A DNA stretch of 64,000 nt from Streptomyces sp. M41(2017) (GCF_002078175.1 NZ_MWFK01000002.1:1116001-1180000), one strand, 5' to 3'; counted from the stretch's first letter, positions 1-8,676 are shown. Translations and numbers: made by a program. Notes: generated by a model from the sequence alone, not told the origin.

Positions 1-49
1 CTACCGTGTAGCCGCCGGGAGTCGGTTCAAACGGAGCCGGAGGGACGCC

Positions 50-442
50 TCACGCGCCGGCCGCCTCCCGTGAGATCTGCTCGAACTCCGCCCCCATCGC
101 CGCGGAGAGCGCCTGAGCCGCCGACAACGGCCGGACCATGACCATGAATTCGTCGATCCGGCCGTCCTCGTCGAAGTGCAGGAAGTCGCAGCCGTTGATC
201 TCCTTGTCGCCCACCTTGGCGGTGAAGACGAGCGCGTGGTCACGGCCGTCGGCCCCGGCGATCTCCCGGATGTAGCGGAAGTCGCTGAAGACCCGCCAGA
301 CGCCTCGGAGGATGGCCGCGGTGATCGGCTTGCCCGGGTAGGGCTTGAAGGCGACGGGGCTGGTGAACACGACGTCGTCGGCCAGCAGCTCCTCGACAGC
401 GGCGAGGTCCCCGGCCTCCACGGCCTTGCGGAACGCGTTCAT
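50..442 (-). CDS. SnoaL-like (NTF2-fold) protein
   Basis: A 130-residue protein of the SnoaL/NTF2-like superfamily, which holds polyketide cyclases, isomerases and many small-molecule-binding proteins. The N-terminal helix (FRKAVEAGDLAAVEELLADD) followed by FTSPVAF and the late strand pair NGCDFLHFDEDGRIDEFMVMVRPL is the usual fold signature, and the length matches single-domain members. I chose the ATG at 442 over the GTG at 445 because GGGAG lies five bases from the ATG. It is divergent from a PadR regulator and is the likely target of that regulator. The exact reaction cannot be told from sequence; it may be a non-catalytic binding protein. Confidence 0.85.
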   Translation of the reverse strand: MNAFRKAVEAGDLAAVEELLADDVVFTSPVAFKPYPGKPITAAILRGVWRVFSDFRYIREIAGADGRDHALVFTAKVGDKEINGCDFLHFDEDGRIDEFMVMVRPLSAAQALSAAMGAEFEQISREAAGA

Positions 443-464
443 CACGTCTCCCTCTCATACTCAA

Positions 465-492
465 CTAATTGATTAGGTGCGCATAAGATTAG
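465..492. promoter_or_regulatory. Probable PadR operator in the divergent promoter region
   Basis: The AT-rich gap between the SnoaL and PadR genes holds CTAAT-TG-ATTAG (465-476) and a second GATTAG at 487-492, sixteen bases after the GATTAG at 471-476. PadR proteins bind such AT-rich repeats next to their own gene. That this one is bound is inference. Confidence 0.45.
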
Positions 493-512
493 TCGTGCCG
501 GTGTATGCCGTC

Positions 513-525
513 TAGCCTTGGGGGA
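513..525 (+). promoter_or_regulatory. -10 box of a likely leaderless promoter (PadR gene)
   Basis: TAGCCT at 513-518 is followed by exactly six bases and then the ATG at 525, so transcription would start on the A of the start codon. No convincing Shine-Dalgarno sequence is needed or seen. Confidence 0.5.
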
Positions 526-1088
526 TGGCATTGCGACACGCGGTACTGGCCGCGCTCCTGGAGGGCGATGCGTCGGGGTACGACCTGGCCAAGGGATTCG
601 ACGCCTCGGTGGCCAACTTCTGGATGGCGACCCCGCAGCAGCTGTACCGCGAGCTGGACCGCATGGAATCGGACGGGCTCATCGAGGCCCGGCTGGTGCG
701 CCAGGAACGCCGGCCCAACAAGCGGGTGTTCTCCCTGACCGCGACGGGCCTGGACACGCTGGCCGGCTTCACCGCGGCGCCCGCGCGGCCCACCGCCCTG
801 CGCGACGAGCTGATGGTCAAGGTGTACGCACTCGACGAGGGGGACGCCGACGCCGTACGGACGGCGATCGCCGAGCGGCTGGAGGGGGCGCGGGCCAAGC
901 TGGCGCACTACGACCGGATCGGCGACCGCCTGCTCGACGGGCGGACCGAGGAGGCGTATCTGGCCACCGCCGAACGCGTCGGCCCGTACCTCACTCTCCT
1001 GGGGGGACGCGCCTTCGAGCAGGCGAACATCGCCTGGGCGGAACAGGCGCTGCTGGTCCTGGAACACCGCACGCCCGTGCCGCGATAG
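525..1088 (+). CDS. PadR-family transcriptional regulator
   Basis: 187-residue repressor. Residues 1-80 form the PadR winged helix (MALRHAVLAALLEGDASGYDL at the start, then QLYRELDRMESDGLI and the wing RRPNKRVFSLT). Residues 85-175 are the alpha-helical dimerisation half (Vir_act_alpha_C type). It probably represses itself and the divergent SnoaL gene from the AT-rich operator between them. The start is supported by alignment to the family N-terminus and by a -10 box six bases upstream, suggesting a leaderless message. The ligand is unknown. Confidence 0.9.
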   Translation: MALRHAVLAALLEGDASGYDLAKGFDASVANFWMATPQQLYRELDRMESDGLIEARLVRQERRPNKRVFSLTATGLDTLAGFTAAPARPTALRDELMVKVYALDEGDADAVRTAIAERLEGARAKLAHYDRIGDRLLDGRTEEAYLATAERVGPYLTLLGGRAFEQANIAWAEQALLVLEHRTPVPR

Positions 1089-1263
1089 GCCGGCCGTCCG
1101 CGGCGGGACACGCGGTACGGCCGGGTGCACCCCGGTTGGTCACCCGCGTCCGGCCCGCCTACGGTCGAGGAGGCATCCGCCCCCGACGATCCGTGTACGG
1201 AGCACCTGGACGGGTAGCCGGAACCCCGGCCCGACAGGGTCCGCATACCCGGAAGGACGCACC

Positions 1264-1959
1264 ATGTCGAAGATCCTTTTTGTGATGACCGGCGCCGATC
1301 ACTGGACGCTCGCCGACGGCACCCGGCACCCCACCGGCTTCTGGGCCGAGGAGGCCGCGGCTCCGTACGAGGCCTTCAGGGCCGCCGGTCACGACGTCGT
1401 CGTCGCCACGCCGGGCGGGGTCGAGCCGACGATGGACCAGGGCAGCCTGGCACCCGAGTTCAACGGCGGCCAGGAGGGCTCCGACCGGGTCGCGCGCACC
1501 GTCGCGTCCATGAGCGAACTCAAGCACCCGGTCAAGCTGTCCGCCGTGGATCTCGACGACTACGCCGCCGTGTTCTACCCGGGCGGCCACGGTCCGATGG
1601 AGGACCTGTCGGTCGACGCCGCATCGGGCGGGCTGCTCACCGCGGCGCTGGAATCGGGCAAGCCGCTCGGTGTCGTGTGCCACGGTCCGGCGGCCCTGCT
1701 GGCGGCGACCCGGGACGACGGCTCCAACGCGTTCGCGGGCTACCGGGTCACGGCGTTCACCAACGCCGAGGAGACACAGGCGGGTTTCGCGGACAAGGCC
1801 GCGTGGCTGCTCCAGGACCGGCTCGTCGAGGCCGGAGTCGACTTCCAGGAGGGCGAGGCGTGGGCCCCGAAGGTCGTCGTCGACAGGAATCTCGTGACCG
1901 GCCAGAACCCCGCCTCCGCCGCCCCGCTCGCCACGGAGCTGCTGAAGAAGCTGGCCTGA
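1264..1959 (+). CDS. Type 1 glutamine amidotransferase-like protein (DJ-1/PfpI, Hsp31 type)
   Basis: 231 residues of the class I glutamine-amidotransferase-like fold. The nucleophile elbow is GVVCHGPAALL with Cys139 and His140, and the partner acidic residue lies in the FWAEEAAAPYEAF segment near residue 30, as in Hsp31/YajL-like glyoxalase III and deglycase proteins. YPGGHG at about 105-110 is the usual oxyanion region. A Shine-Dalgarno GGAAGGAC precedes the ATG. Family members act as glutathione-independent glyoxalases or protein/nucleotide deglycases; which applies here is not shown. Confidence 0.88.
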   Translation: MSKILFVMTGADHWTLADGTRHPTGFWAEEAAAPYEAFRAAGHDVVVATPGGVEPTMDQGSLAPEFNGGQEGSDRVARTVASMSELKHPVKLSAVDLDDYAAVFYPGGHGPMEDLSVDAASGGLLTAALESGKPLGVVCHGPAALLAATRDDGSNAFAGYRVTAFTNAEETQAGFADKAAWLLQDRLVEAGVDFQEGEAWAPKVVVDRNLVTGQNPASAAPLATELLKKLA

Positions 1960-2070
1960 GCGCATGACGGCCGGCCGGTCGTGGAAGACCCTCGGCGACC
2001 GCTGACGCACCCTGGACGGCGCGGCCGTGCGCCACGGGTGCCGAACCGGCCCGAGGAAGGGACAGGCGTG

Positions 2071-3225
2071 ATGCGTACGCTCGGTGTCGCCGTCGTGGGG
2101 TTCGGCTGGATGGGCCGGGTGCACACCCGGGCCTACGCGCGCGTGCCGCACCATTTCCCCGATCTCGCCCTGCGGCCCACGCTGGTGGCCGTGGCCGACG
2201 AGGTGCCCGGCCGGGCCGAGGAGGCGGCGGAGCGCCACGGCTTCGCCACCGTCGCCCGCGACTGGCGCGAGCTCCTCGCCGACCCCCGGGTCGAGGCCGT
2301 GAGCGTGACCGCGCCGAACTTCCTGCACCGCGAGATCGGCACGGCGGTGGCGCAGGCCGGCCGACACCTCTGGATCGAGAAGCCGGTGGGACGGGACGCC
2401 GACGACGCCCGGGCGGTCGCCGACGCGGTGGCGGCGGCCGGGGTCCGGGGCGCGGTCGGCTTCAACTACCGCTGCGCGCCCGCCGTGGTGGCGGCCCGTG
2501 AGCTGATCGCCTCCGGCGAGCTCGGCGACGTCACGCACGCGCGCGTGCGGCTCCTCAGCGACTACGCGGCGCATCCGGAGTCGGCGCTCACCTGGCGCTT
2601 CGAACGGGAGCGGGGCGGCAACGGGGTTCTCGGCGACCTGGCGTCGCACGGTGTCGACCTGGCCCGTTTCCTGCTCGGCGAGATCGAGGCACTGGTGGCG
2701 GACACCGCGGTGTTCGTGCCGCGGCGGCCCCGTCCCGCCGGGGCCACCGCGGGCCACACCCGCGCGGCGGGCGGTGACCTCGGGCCGGTGGAGAACGAGG
2801 ACTACGTCAACTGCCTGCTGCGTTTCGCCTCCGGGGCACGCGGTGTCCTGGAGGCGTGCCGGGTCTCGGTGGGCGAGCAGAACAGCTACGGCTTCGAGGT
2901 GCACGGCACGAAGGGCGCGGTGTTCTGGGACTTCCGCCGCATGGGCGAACTGGGGGTCGCCCGCGGAACCGGCTACCAGGACCGGCCGGTCGGCACCGTG
3001 TACGTCGGTCCTGGTGCCGGGGAGTACGGCGCCTTCCAGCCGGGCGCGGCGAACAGCATGGGCTACGACGACCTCAAGGTCATCGAGGCGTACACCTTCC
3101 TGCGGTCCATCGCGGACGGCGTGTCCCACGGCGCGACGCCGGACGACGCCGTCCGCAGCGCGACGGCGCTCGACGCGATGGCACGGTCCGCGGCGTCGGG
3201 CGGCTGGGTCGCGGTCGGCGGGTGA
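2071..3225 (+). CDS. Gfo/Idh/MocA-family NAD(P)-dependent oxidoreductase
   Basis: 384-residue sugar/polyol dehydrogenase-like protein. The Rossmann fingerprint VAVVGFGWMGRVHTRAY opens the protein, EKPVGRD at about residue 107 is the family cofactor/substrate motif, and the C-terminal half is the alpha/beta substrate domain. GAGGAAGG lies before adjacent GTG (2068) and ATG (2071) codons; either may start translation. It converges on iolB, so a role in myo-inositol or rare-sugar oxidation (IolG-like) is plausible by context only. Confidence 0.87.
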   Translation: MRTLGVAVVGFGWMGRVHTRAYARVPHHFPDLALRPTLVAVADEVPGRAEEAAERHGFATVARDWRELLADPRVEAVSVTAPNFLHREIGTAVAQAGRHLWIEKPVGRDADDARAVADAVAAAGVRGAVGFNYRCAPAVVAARELIASGELGDVTHARVRLLSDYAAHPESALTWRFERERGGNGVLGDLASHGVDLARFLLGEIEALVADTAVFVPRRPRPAGATAGHTRAAGGDLGPVENEDYVNCLLRFASGARGVLEACRVSVGEQNSYGFEVHGTKGAVFWDFRRMGELGVARGTGYQDRPVGTVYVGPGAGEYGAFQPGAANSMGYDDLKVIEAYTFLRSIADGVSHGATPDDAVRSATALDAMARSAASGGWVAVGG

Positions 3226-3283
3226 AGGATCGCGGGCAGTCGGAACGCCTGGGCCGTCGTCAGCCGGCGCGTGGCCGTGCTCA

Positions 3284-4168
3284 TCACGACTTTTCGGGGG
3301 CGGTGTAGAGGGGCAGGCGGGGGTCGACGGGCTGTTCGGGCCAGGTCGCGCGGATCCAGGCGTGGTCGGGGTGGTCGCGGATCAGCCAGGCACGCTCGGG
3401 ATCGGGGCCCGCCATGACGTTCAGGTAGTACATGTGGTGGCCCGGCACGGCCATCGACGGGCCGTGCCAGCCGTCCGGGATGAGCACGACGTCGCCGTCG
3501 CGCACCTCGGCGAGGACGTCGGTCCCGATGCCGTGGCCGGAGGGCGAGACCCGCTGGTAGCCGAGGCCGGGGACGCCCTCGTGCGGGGCGAACTCGAAGT
3601 AGTAGATCTCCTCCAGCTCGGACTCCTCGCCGGGCCGGTGCTCGTCGTGCTTGTGCGGCGGGAAGGAGGACCAGTTGCCGCCCGGTGTGATCACCTCGAC
3701 GGCGATGAGCCGGTCGCAGTCGAGGACCCCCGCCGCGCCGAAGTTGTTGACCTGCCGCGAGCAACTGCCGGTGCCGCGCAGCTCGACCGGGACGGAGGAC
3801 GCGGGAACGTGGCGGGCGGGCAGCCGGCGGTCGCAGCGGGCGCCGGTGAGCGCGAACCGGCCGCCGTCACGGGAGGTGACCACGACCTCGGCGTCGCGCG
3901 GAACGTACGCGAAGTCGGTCACGCCCTTGAACACACCGGTCCGCCCGGTCAGCGGGAAGGTCCCGTCGTCCACGACGACGGTGCAGCCGCCCGCGAGCGG
4001 CAGGACGATCCACTCGCTGTCGCCGGTGGCGAACGTGTGCCGGCCGCCGGGCGGCAGCTCCAGCACCCGCAGTGACGAGTGGGCCCAGCCGGCCGAAGCG
4101 GGCGAGACGTCGACGGTGTGGACGCCGGTGCCGGTCGTCCCGGCGGGCAGATGGTGTGCGGTGGTCAT
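3284..4168 (-). CDS. iolB: 5-deoxy-glucuronate isomerase
   Basis: 294 residues, the normal size of IolB, which converts 5-deoxy-D-glucuronate to 2-deoxy-5-keto-D-gluconate in myo-inositol catabolism. Two cupin halves are visible. The second carries the metal-site pattern FPPHKHDEH, then EEIYYFEF and DGWHGPS, and the C-terminus has the typical HAWIRATWPEQPVDPRLPLY. The upstream in-frame extension was rejected because AGGAG lies just before the ATG at 4168. It sits downstream of the Cgl0159-type gene on the same strand, so the two probably form a catabolic operon. No iolC, iolD or iolE is in the window. Confidence 0.93.
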   Translation of the reverse strand: MTTAHHLPAGTTGTGVHTVDVSPASAGWAHSSLRVLELPPGGRHTFATGDSEWIVLPLAGGCTVVVDDGTFPLTGRTGVFKGVTDFAYVPRDAEVVVTSRDGGRFALTGARCDRRLPARHVPASSVPVELRGTGSCSRQVNNFGAAGVLDCDRLIAVEVITPGGNWSSFPPHKHDEHRPGEESELEEIYYFEFAPHEGVPGLGYQRVSPSGHGIGTDVLAEVRDGDVVLIPDGWHGPSMAVPGHHMYYLNVMAGPDPERAWLIRDHPDHAWIRATWPEQPVDPRLPLYTAPEKS

Positions 4169-4344
4169 CGGTGGCTCCTGTACGGGTGTGCGCGCCGGGG
4201 CAGGGGACGGGTGTGCTGCGGCTCGGTCGTGTCGCGGTGGACGGTGGCTCCCTCCCGGAACGGGGGCGTTCACGAGGCTCCGCGGGCGGGGCGGATCCGG
4301 GTGGGTGCGGCGCCCGGGATACCCGTACCCGCTTTCACGCGAAG

Positions 4345-4393
4345 GGCGTACGGGCGTACGGGCGTGAACGGCGTACGGACGTACGGGCGTGCG
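4345..4393. repeat. Short CGTACGGG-type tandem repeat
   Basis: Between the Cgl0159-type gene and iolB there are about six imperfect 8-10 base units built on GGCGTACG or GACGTACG, several of them self-complementary (CGTACG). The unit order is regular, with one insertion (GTGAACG). It may be a slippage product or a binding array. Confidence 0.55.
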
Positions 4394-4413
4394 GAGCAGG
4401 GCGACCGGGGCGT

Positions 4414-5292
4414 TCAGAGCAGGCCGACCGCGGTGTCGACCGCCGTCTCCACGTCGCCCTCGGCCGGGTAGAGCAGCGAGCGGCCGACGACCATGCCCTG
4501 GACGGTGGGGAGCCGCAACGCCTTGCGCCATCTCTCGTAGGCCCCCTCCTGGTCCCGGCCGACCTCGCCGCCGAGCAGGACGGCGGGCAGGGTGGAGGTC
4601 TCGAGGACCTGGGCCATGGCGTCGGGGTCGCGGGTGACCGGCAGTTTGAGCCAGGTGTACGCGGAGGTGCCGCCGAGCCCCGACGCGATGGCGATGGAGC
4701 GGGTCACGGCCTCCGCGCCGAGGTCGTTGCGGAATCCTCCCGGCTCCCGGCGGGATATGAACGGCTCGACGAACAGCGGCAGTCGGCGCGACGCCATGGC
4801 GTCGACGGCACCGGCGGCGGTGCCCAGGGTCCGCAGTGAGCCGGCGTCGTCGTAGTCGATACGCAGCAGGAGCTTGCCGGCGTCGAAGCGGAGCCGCTCG
4901 ATGTCCTCGGGGCGGTGGCCGGTGAAGCGGTCGTCCATCTCGAAGGAGGCCCCGGCGAGTCCGCCCCGGTTCAGGGAACCCATCGCGACCCTCTCCTCCA
5001 GGACGCCGAGCAGCAGCAGGTCCTCCAGGATGTCGGCGGTCGCGAGCACGCCGTCGACGCCGGGCCGGGACAGCGCGACGCAGAGCCGTTCGAGGAGGTC
5101 GGCGCGGTTGGCCATGGCGAGCCGGCGGTCTCCGACGCCGAGGGCGCCGCGTGCCGGGTGGTCGGCGGCCACGATCATCAGGCGCCCGGTGGGTCCGACG
5201 AGGGGGCGGCGGGTCCGGCGGGCGGCCGCTTCGGCGATGGCCTCGGGGTGGCGGGCGCGCACCGTGACGAGGTCGGGGATGGTGATGCTCAC
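4414..5292 (-). CDS. Cgl0159-type (beta/alpha)8 aldolase-fold protein of sugar/inositol catabolism
   Basis: 292 residues with the class I aldolase-like TIM-barrel layout seen in the actinobacterial Cgl0159 family, which is found in inositol clusters: LMIVAADHPARGALG near the start, GVLATADILEDLL, then LLLRIDYDD, PLFVEPF and the late AVLLGGEVGRDQ. The GTG at 5292 was chosen because GGAG precedes it and upstream codons lie beyond the promoter side. It is the first gene of the leftward iolB operon. The reaction is inferred to be a late aldol cleavage like IolJ/DeoC; no direct evidence here. Confidence 0.8.
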   Translation of the reverse strand: MSITIPDLVTVRARHPEAIAEAAARRTRRPLVGPTGRLMIVAADHPARGALGVGDRRLAMANRADLLERLCVALSRPGVDGVLATADILEDLLLLGVLEERVAMGSLNRGGLAGASFEMDDRFTGHRPEDIERLRFDAGKLLLRIDYDDAGSLRTLGTAAGAVDAMASRRLPLFVEPFISRREPGGFRNDLGAEAVTRSIAIASGLGGTSAYTWLKLPVTRDPDAMAQVLETSTLPAVLLGGEVGRDQEGAYERWRKALRLPTVQGMVVGRSLLYPAEGDVETAVDTAVGLL

Positions 5293-5427
5293 GTCGGGCT
5301 CCGTTCGGGGTGGGCGTCGGTCAGCCCGTTCGCACACCCCTCGGCAGCGGTCCCGGGGCAGGGCCGGCCCGGGTCGTCGCGACGCCCCCGATGTGGGATG
5401 CGGGCAACGGGGCGCCCGGTGGATCCA

Positions 5428-5538
5428 GGTCTAGGACCCGTGGCTCCCCCTGTCAAGACTTTGTACGGACATTCGGACCTGCTTCTGAAATGATGTCTTA
5501 ACAAAGTCTTGACAGCCGGGTGCTCCAGGGGCTTGTAT
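5428..5538. promoter_or_regulatory. Divergent promoters inside a 15-bp perfect inverted repeat
   Basis: Arms CTGTCAAGACTTTGT (5450-5464) and ACAAAGTCTTGACAG (5501-5515) are perfect complements separated by 36 bases. Each arm contains a TTGACA -35 box. Leftward: TTGACA 5456-5451, 17-base spacer, TAGACC 5433-5428. Rightward: TTGACA 5509-5514, 18-base spacer, TTGTAT 5533-5538. A repressor bound to both arms would shut both operons. No regulator gene of this block lies in the window. Confidence 0.75.
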
Positions 5539-5663
5539 CCCGTCCCAACGAACCGCCGCTCCACCGGCTCACGCCCGGACCTCGCCGTCCGGGTCCCGTA
5601 CGGGCCCCGCTCCCGGCGCCGCCCCGTTCCCTTTCCCCGGCCGCACAGTGAGGTGCTGGAAAG

Positions 5664-6683
5664 ATGGATCGCACGCCCCACCCCCGTTCACGGAGAATCG
5701 CCCCCCTCGTGGCCCTGGCCGCCGCGTCCGCCCTGCTGGCCGCCGGCTGCTCCAGCGGTTCGGGGGGCAAGAAGGCCGAGGAGAGCGCGGACGGTGCCGC
5801 GGCCGGCAAGGCCGACACCCCGGGAATGACCGTGGCCCTGATCACCCATCAGGGTCCAGGGGACACGTTCTGGGACATCGTCCGCAAGGGGGCGGAGGCC
5901 GCCGCCGCCAAGGACAACATCAAGCTCGTCTACTCCGCCGACCCGAACGCCGGCAGCCAGGCGAACCTCGTCCAGAACGCGATCGACCAGAAGGTCGACG
6001 GCATCGCCATCACCCTCGCCAAGCCGGACGCCATGAAGTCCGTGGTGGGCAAGGCGACATCGGCCGGCATACCGGTCGTGGGACTCAACTCCGGTGTCAG
6101 CGACTGGAAGAAGCTCGGGCTGATGGAGTTCTTCGGCCAGGACGAGACCGTCGCGGGCGAGGCCCTCGGCAAGCGGCTGAACTCCGAGGGCGCCAAGAAG
6201 GCCGTCTGCGTGGTCCACGAGCAAGGCAACGTCGGGCTCACCCAGCGCTGCGACGGCATGAAGAAGACGTTCGACGGGAAGACCGAGACGCTCTACGTCA
6301 ACGGCACCGACATGCCGTCCGTGAAGTCCACCATCACGGCCAAACTCAAGCAGGACACGGCGATCGACTACGTCGTCACGCTCGGCGCCCCCTTCGCCCT
6401 GACCGCCGTGCAGTCGGCCGGTGACGCCGGCAGCAAGGCGAAGATCGCCACCTTCGACCTCAACAAGGAACTCACCGGCGCCATCAGCAAGGGCACCATC
6501 CAGTTCGCCGTCGACCAGCAGCCCTACCTGCAGGGCTACTTGGCGGTGGACTCGCTGTGGCTCTACAAGAACAACGGCAACTACAGCGGCGGCGGAGAGC
6601 AGCCGACCCTGACCGGTCCGGCCTTCGTGGACAAGAACAACGCCGACTCCGTGGCCCGGTTCGCCACGAAGGGCACCAGGTGA
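5664..6683 (+). CDS. Sugar ABC transporter substrate-binding lipoprotein (CUT2/ribose type)
   Basis: 339-residue periplasmic-binding-protein-like lipoprotein. Twin Arg-rich N-terminus, hydrophobic stretch and lipobox LAAGC (Cys29) mark a lipid-anchored extracellular protein. The mature part begins MTVALITHQGPGDTFWDIVRKG, then DPNAGSQANLVQNAIDQKVDGIAI, the standard Peripla_BP_4 pattern of ribose, xylose and inositol binders. The start has GGAAAG before it. It is first in a three-gene importer operon divergent from the iolB block, so inositol or an inositol-like polyol is the favoured ligand by context. Confidence 0.93.
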   Translation: MDRTPHPRSRRIAPLVALAAASALLAAGCSSGSGGKKAEESADGAAAGKADTPGMTVALITHQGPGDTFWDIVRKGAEAAAAKDNIKLVYSADPNAGSQANLVQNAIDQKVDGIAITLAKPDAMKSVVGKATSAGIPVVGLNSGVSDWKKLGLMEFFGQDETVAGEALGKRLNSEGAKKAVCVVHEQGNVGLTQRCDGMKKTFDGKTETLYVNGTDMPSVKSTITAKLKQDTAIDYVVTLGAPFALTAVQSAGDAGSKAKIATFDLNKELTGAISKGTIQFAVDQQPYLQGYLAVDSLWLYKNNGNYSGGGEQPTLTGPAFVDKNNADSVARFATKGTR

Positions 6684-7756
6684 TGAGCGCCCGCCAGGCC
6701 GAACCGGTGGTGAGCGCCCGGCCGGATCCCGGCCCCCCGCGGACCGCGACGCGAGGAGCACCACGTCCCCTCACCCTGCGGCTGCTCGCCCGACCCGAGG
6801 TCGGGGTCTTCCTCGGCGCGGCGGCCGTGTTCGTCTTCTTCCTGATCGCGGCACCGCCGGTGCGCTCGGGCGCCTCGATGGCGACCGTGCTCTACCAGTC
6901 GTCGACGATCGGCATCATGGCCCTGCCCGTCGCCCTGCTGATGATCGGCGGCGAGTTCGACCTGTCGTCCGGCGTCGCGGTGATCACCTCGGCGCTGACC
7001 GCGAGCATGCTCAGCTACCAACTCACCATGAACATATGGGTGGGTGTGATCGTCGCGCTCGTCGCCTCGCTCGCGATCGGGGCGTTCAACGGCTGGATGA
7101 TGGTCCGCACCGGGCTGCCCAGCTTCCTCGTCACGCTCGGCACGTTCCTCATCCTCCAAGGCGTGAACCTCGCCGTCACCAAGCTGGTCACCGGCAACGT
7201 CGCGACCGACGACATCAGCACCATGGACGGCTTCGGCCAGGCCAGGAGGATCTTCGCCTCGTCCTTCGACGTCGGCGGCGTGCAGGTGAAGATCACCGTC
7301 GTCTGGTGGCTGGTCTTCGCCGCGCTGGCCACCTGGGTACTGCTGCGCACCAAGTACGGCAACTGGGTCTTCGCGGTCGGCGGCGACCAGGACAGTGCCC
7401 GCGCGGTCGGCGTCCCGGTGACCTTCACCAAGATCACACTCTTCATGACCGTCGGTTTCGGCGCCTGGTTCGTCGGCATGCACCAGCTGTTCTCCTTCAA
7501 CACCGTGCAGTCCGGCGAGGGCGTCGGCCAGGAGCTGATCTACATCGCCGCCGCCGTGATCGGCGGGTGCCTGCTGACCGGCGGCTACGGCTCGGCGATC
7601 GGACCGGTCTTCGGCGCCTTCATGTTCGGCATGGTGAACCAGGGCATCGTGTACGCCGGTTGGAACCCCGACTGGTTCAAGGCATTCCTCGGCGTGATGC
7701 TGCTCGGCGCCACGCTCGTCAATCTGCTGGTCCGCCGCACGGCGACCCGGAGGTGA
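6683..7756 (+). CDS. Sugar ABC transporter permease (CUT2/RbsC type)
   Basis: 357-residue integral membrane protein with about ten hydrophobic segments. The family region MALPVALLMIGGEFDLSSGV and the late cytoplasmic/TM motif YIAAAVIGGCLLTGGYGS match BPD_transp_2 permeases of ribose-type importers. The ATG overlaps the stop of the binding-protein gene (ATGA, 6683), showing translational coupling; the long upstream extension overlaps that gene and was rejected. It forms the channel through which the bound sugar passes. Confidence 0.93.
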   Translation: MSARQAEPVVSARPDPGPPRTATRGAPRPLTLRLLARPEVGVFLGAAAVFVFFLIAAPPVRSGASMATVLYQSSTIGIMALPVALLMIGGEFDLSSGVAVITSALTASMLSYQLTMNIWVGVIVALVASLAIGAFNGWMMVRTGLPSFLVTLGTFLILQGVNLAVTKLVTGNVATDDISTMDGFGQARRIFASSFDVGGVQVKITVVWWLVFAALATWVLLRTKYGNWVFAVGGDQDSARAVGVPVTFTKITLFMTVGFGAWFVGMHQLFSFNTVQSGEGVGQELIYIAAAVIGGCLLTGGYGSAIGPVFGAFMFGMVNQGIVYAGWNPDWFKAFLGVMLLGATLVNLLVRRTATRR

Positions 7757-7764
7757 AGCGACCC

Positions 7765-8676
7765 ATGACAGCCGACGGACCAGAGGCACCGGGCACGGTC
7801 CTCCCGGAGACCCCGCAGAAGGACGGCGCCGGCGCGATCGTCGAACTGCGCGGAGCCGGCAAGTCGTACGGCAACATCCGTGCCCTGCACGGGGTTTCCC
7901 TGACCGTCCACCCCGGCCGGGTGACCTGCGTCCTCGGTGACAACGGCGCGGGCAAGTCCACCCTCATCAAGATCGTCTCCGGACTGCACCGGCACACGGA
8001 GGGCGAGTTCCTCGTGGACGGCACGGCGGTGCGGTTCGGCACCCCGCGCGAGGCGCTCGCCAAAGGCATCGCGACCGTCTACCAGGACCTGGCGACGGTT
8101 CCGTTGATGCCGGTGTGGCGGAACTTCTTCCTCGGCTCCGAACTGACGAGGGGCCCGTGGCCCGTGCGGCGTCTCGACATCGCGCGGATGAAGCGGACCG
8201 CGGACGAGGAGCTGCGCACCATGGGGATCGACCTCGACGATCTCGACCAGCCGATCGGCACGCTCTCCGGCGGCCAGCGCCAGTCCGTGGCGATCGCGCG
8301 GGCGGTCCACTTCGGCGCACGCGTCCTCATCCTCGACGAGCCGACGGCCGCGCTCGGGGTCAAGCAGTCCGGTGTCGTCCTGAAGTACATCGCGGCGGCC
8401 CGGGAGCGGGGCCTCGGCGTCATCTTCATCACCCACAACCCGCACCACGCCTACATGGTCGGCGACCATTTCAGCGTCCTGCGCCTCGGCACCCTCGAAC
8501 TCAGCGCGCCCCGCAGCGAGGTGAGCCTGGAGGACCTCACCCACCACATGGCGGGAGGCACCGAACTCGCCGCCCTCAAGCACGAGTTGGCACAAGTGCG
8601 CGGGGTCGACGTGGCGGGGCTGCCGGAGGCCGACGACCTGCGTACGCCGTCCGCCGCGGCGGACGAACCCGCCTGA
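7765..8676 (+). CDS. Sugar ABC transporter ATP-binding protein, single nucleotide-binding domain
   Basis: 303 residues with one complete ABC domain: Walker A GDNGAGKST (58-66), signature LSGGQRQ, Walker B VLILDEPTAALG and the switch histidine in FITHNPHHAY. CUT2 importers of the RbsA type usually carry two such domains in one ~500-residue chain; this one has only one, like FrcA, so it should act as a homodimer. It follows the permease by eight bases. The C-terminal ~45 residues are a charged tail without a recognised domain. Confidence 0.92.
   Translation: MTADGPEAPGTVLPETPQKDGAGAIVELRGAGKSYGNIRALHGVSLTVHPGRVTCVLGDNGAGKSTLIKIVSGLHRHTEGEFLVDGTAVRFGTPREALAKGIATVYQDLATVPLMPVWRNFFLGSELTRGPWPVRRLDIARMKRTADEELRTMGIDLDDLDQPIGTLSGGQRQSVAIARAVHFGARVLILDEPTAALGVKQSGVVLKYIAAARERGLGVIFITHNPHHAYMVGDHFSVLRLGTLELSAPRSEVSLEDLTHHMAGGTELAALKHELAQVRGVDVAGLPEADDLRTPSAAADEPA

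Noticed and set aside
1159..3129. Minus-strand open frame of 656 codons
   Set aside because: Antisense to the DJ-1/PfpI and oxidoreductase genes, no recognisable domain.
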